Assembly (NCBI GenBank): GCA_018968995.1
Contig: JAGWZD010000084.1
Location: forward strand, 1-7,969
Source of the DNA: Bdellovibrionales bacterium
GTDB taxonomy: Bacteria; Bdellovibrionota; UBA1018
Reading direction: 5' to 3'
DNA: 7,969 nt
The position numbers and the translations under genes were made by a program. The notes under the pieces were generated by a model. It worked only from the letters and a program-made list of their open reading frames with translations. It was not told the origin of the DNA and ran no database searches. This document shows, piece by piece, positions 7,211 through 7,969 of the stretch (the stretch's first letter is position 1; each line of letters opens with the position of its first letter).

Positions 7211-7969
7211 CTATCGGATAAATTCGAAGTAGGCAGTGATAAATCCAGTGCTAGGTTCTGTTTCTAGTTTCACCAACTTCCATCTTAATCCTAGCATTTC
7301 TTCGGTTGGCTTAAGTTGAGCGGCTAGCATCAGCGGCTTTTCCTTAAGCTTACCATTAAAGTCTCTCAGTAACTGAAGCACTTTGGCTTTGATTAGCGGT
7401 AGAAGGATCGGAAGTCGGGCTGAATTCTGATCAACCTGAAGTGAGTCGGGATCTACCGTGTTCAGTGCCAAGGAAAAGCTCGAGTCTGGATTGCGAATCA
7501 CTTTTAAATAACCTGTGAAAGTCAGTTTAATATCTTTGTTTATAAATAAACTTTCGAGGAATCCTCCATTAGCCCTCTGAATCGCGAGTTGAACGCGAAT
7601 CAAGCTAGGTGGGACTCGGCTGTCGATCTCCACTTTCGGGGGTAAAAAGAGTGATATCGATGATTTGTCCGTAAGTTTAATATTTGAAAATAAGCCGGCT
7701 TCATAGCCGACGGTGATGGCGCGGTTAATAGCAGCCGTGTGAATTCCGACTGCGAAATCATGACGGATCGATGATGGGAAAATGGGGGGACCGCTGACCC
7801 TGGGACTACTGGGTCGTGTTAACGGCGGCCTGCTAAAAGCATCTTCCAGAAATGTGGTGGCTGCGAGGCGAACCGATCCGGCGCGATCTACTCCAATTTG
7901 ATCGGGATAATATCCGACCAGAAACTGATTAGGCTTTACGCCAAATTTCTTCAATGCCTCCGGCACGGG
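7211..7969 (-). CDS. Unrecognised protein, C-terminal 252 residues; possible BPI/LBP-like lipid-binding barrel; 5' end outside window
   Basis: I do not recognise this gene with confidence. The frame is open to the right edge, so the N-terminus is missing; a GTG at 7966 is more likely an internal Val than the start. Numbering from that Val, residues 41-67 form a Pro/Ser-rich linker (RPPLTRPSSPRVSGPPIFPSS). DFAVGIHTAAINRAITVGYE then runs into AGLF and a likely strand (70-100). Residues 104-170 alternate in a beta-strand-like way. An amphipathic helix LPILLPLIKAKVLQLLRDFN (175-194) is followed by PLML and more strands ending YFEFIR. This order, and the segment at 70-100, recall the second barrel of BPI/LBP/PLTP proteins (VGLSEYFFNTAG...AG.L; PPHL; LPRVNEKL.KGFPLP), where two lipid-binding barrels are joined by a Pro-rich linker. 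That is pattern recognition only. If right, an exported or envelope lipid-binding role would follow, but the signal-peptide region is off the window. No link to the tld genes is implied. Confidence 0.6.
   Translation of the reverse strand, partial: PVPEALKKFGVKPNQFLVGYYPDQIGVDRAGSVRLAATTFLEDAFSRPPLTRPSSPRVSGPPIFPSSIRHDFAVGIHTAAINRAITVGYEAGLFSNIKLTDKSSISLFLPPKVEIDSRVPPSLIRVQLAIQRANGGFLESLFINKDIKLTFTGYLKVIRNPDSSFSLALNTVDPDSLQVDQNSARLPILLPLIKAKVLQLLRDFNGKLKEKPLMLAAQLKPTEEMLGLRWKLVKLETEPSTGFITAYFEFIR

Overview
This 7,969-base window reads as ordinary, densely coded bacterial chromosome. The gene set (a FadA-type thiolase, an LPS-type heptosyltransferase and a TldD/TldE pair) points to a Gram-negative bacterium. 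Base composition is near-balanced (judged by eye). The order hisC-cmk, with neither tyrA/aroA nor rpsA beside it, and the style of the TldD/TldE pair would fit a predatory or delta-type proteobacterium such as the Bdellovibrionota. That placement is an inference from gene content, not from a marker gene.

Layout. The left edge holds the C-terminal half of a 3-ketoacyl-CoA thiolase (fadA, 1-570, +). It converges with an RluA-family RNA pseudouridine synthase (548-1276, -), and the two stop ends overlap by 23 bp. A 77-bp divergent gap (1277-1353) follows. Then comes a tight five-gene run on the + strand: a histidinol-phosphate/aromatic aminotransferase (hisC, 1354-2508), cytidylate kinase (cmk, 2516-3247), a family 9 glycosyltransferase of the heptosyltransferase type (3252-4364), TldD (4397-5851) and TldE/PmbA (5848-7203). 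The gaps are 7, 4, 32 and -4 nt, so one transcript is likely. Only 7 nt beyond the tldE stop is the stop of a convergent, unrecognised gene (7211-7969, -) that runs off the right edge. By eye its visible part resembles the second barrel of BPI/LBP-type lipid-binding proteins.

How the genes fit together. hisC next to cmk looks like a shortened form of the aromatic-biosynthesis supraoperon (pheA-hisC-tyrA-aroA-cmk-rpsA) known in proteobacteria, which makes an aromatic role for the aminotransferase plausible. TldD keeps the HExxxH metal site and a C-terminal Cys-Gly-Lys motif. TldE lacks HExxxH, so the two should form the usual heterodimeric metalloprotease. No precursor peptide or toxin-antitoxin substrate is visible nearby.

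There is no gene-free stretch over 300 bases. I saw no RNA gene, insertion sequence, CRISPR array, phage gene or convincing factor-independent terminator. I do not see a previously undescribed multi-gene system. The most interesting item is the BPI-like partial protein at the right edge.
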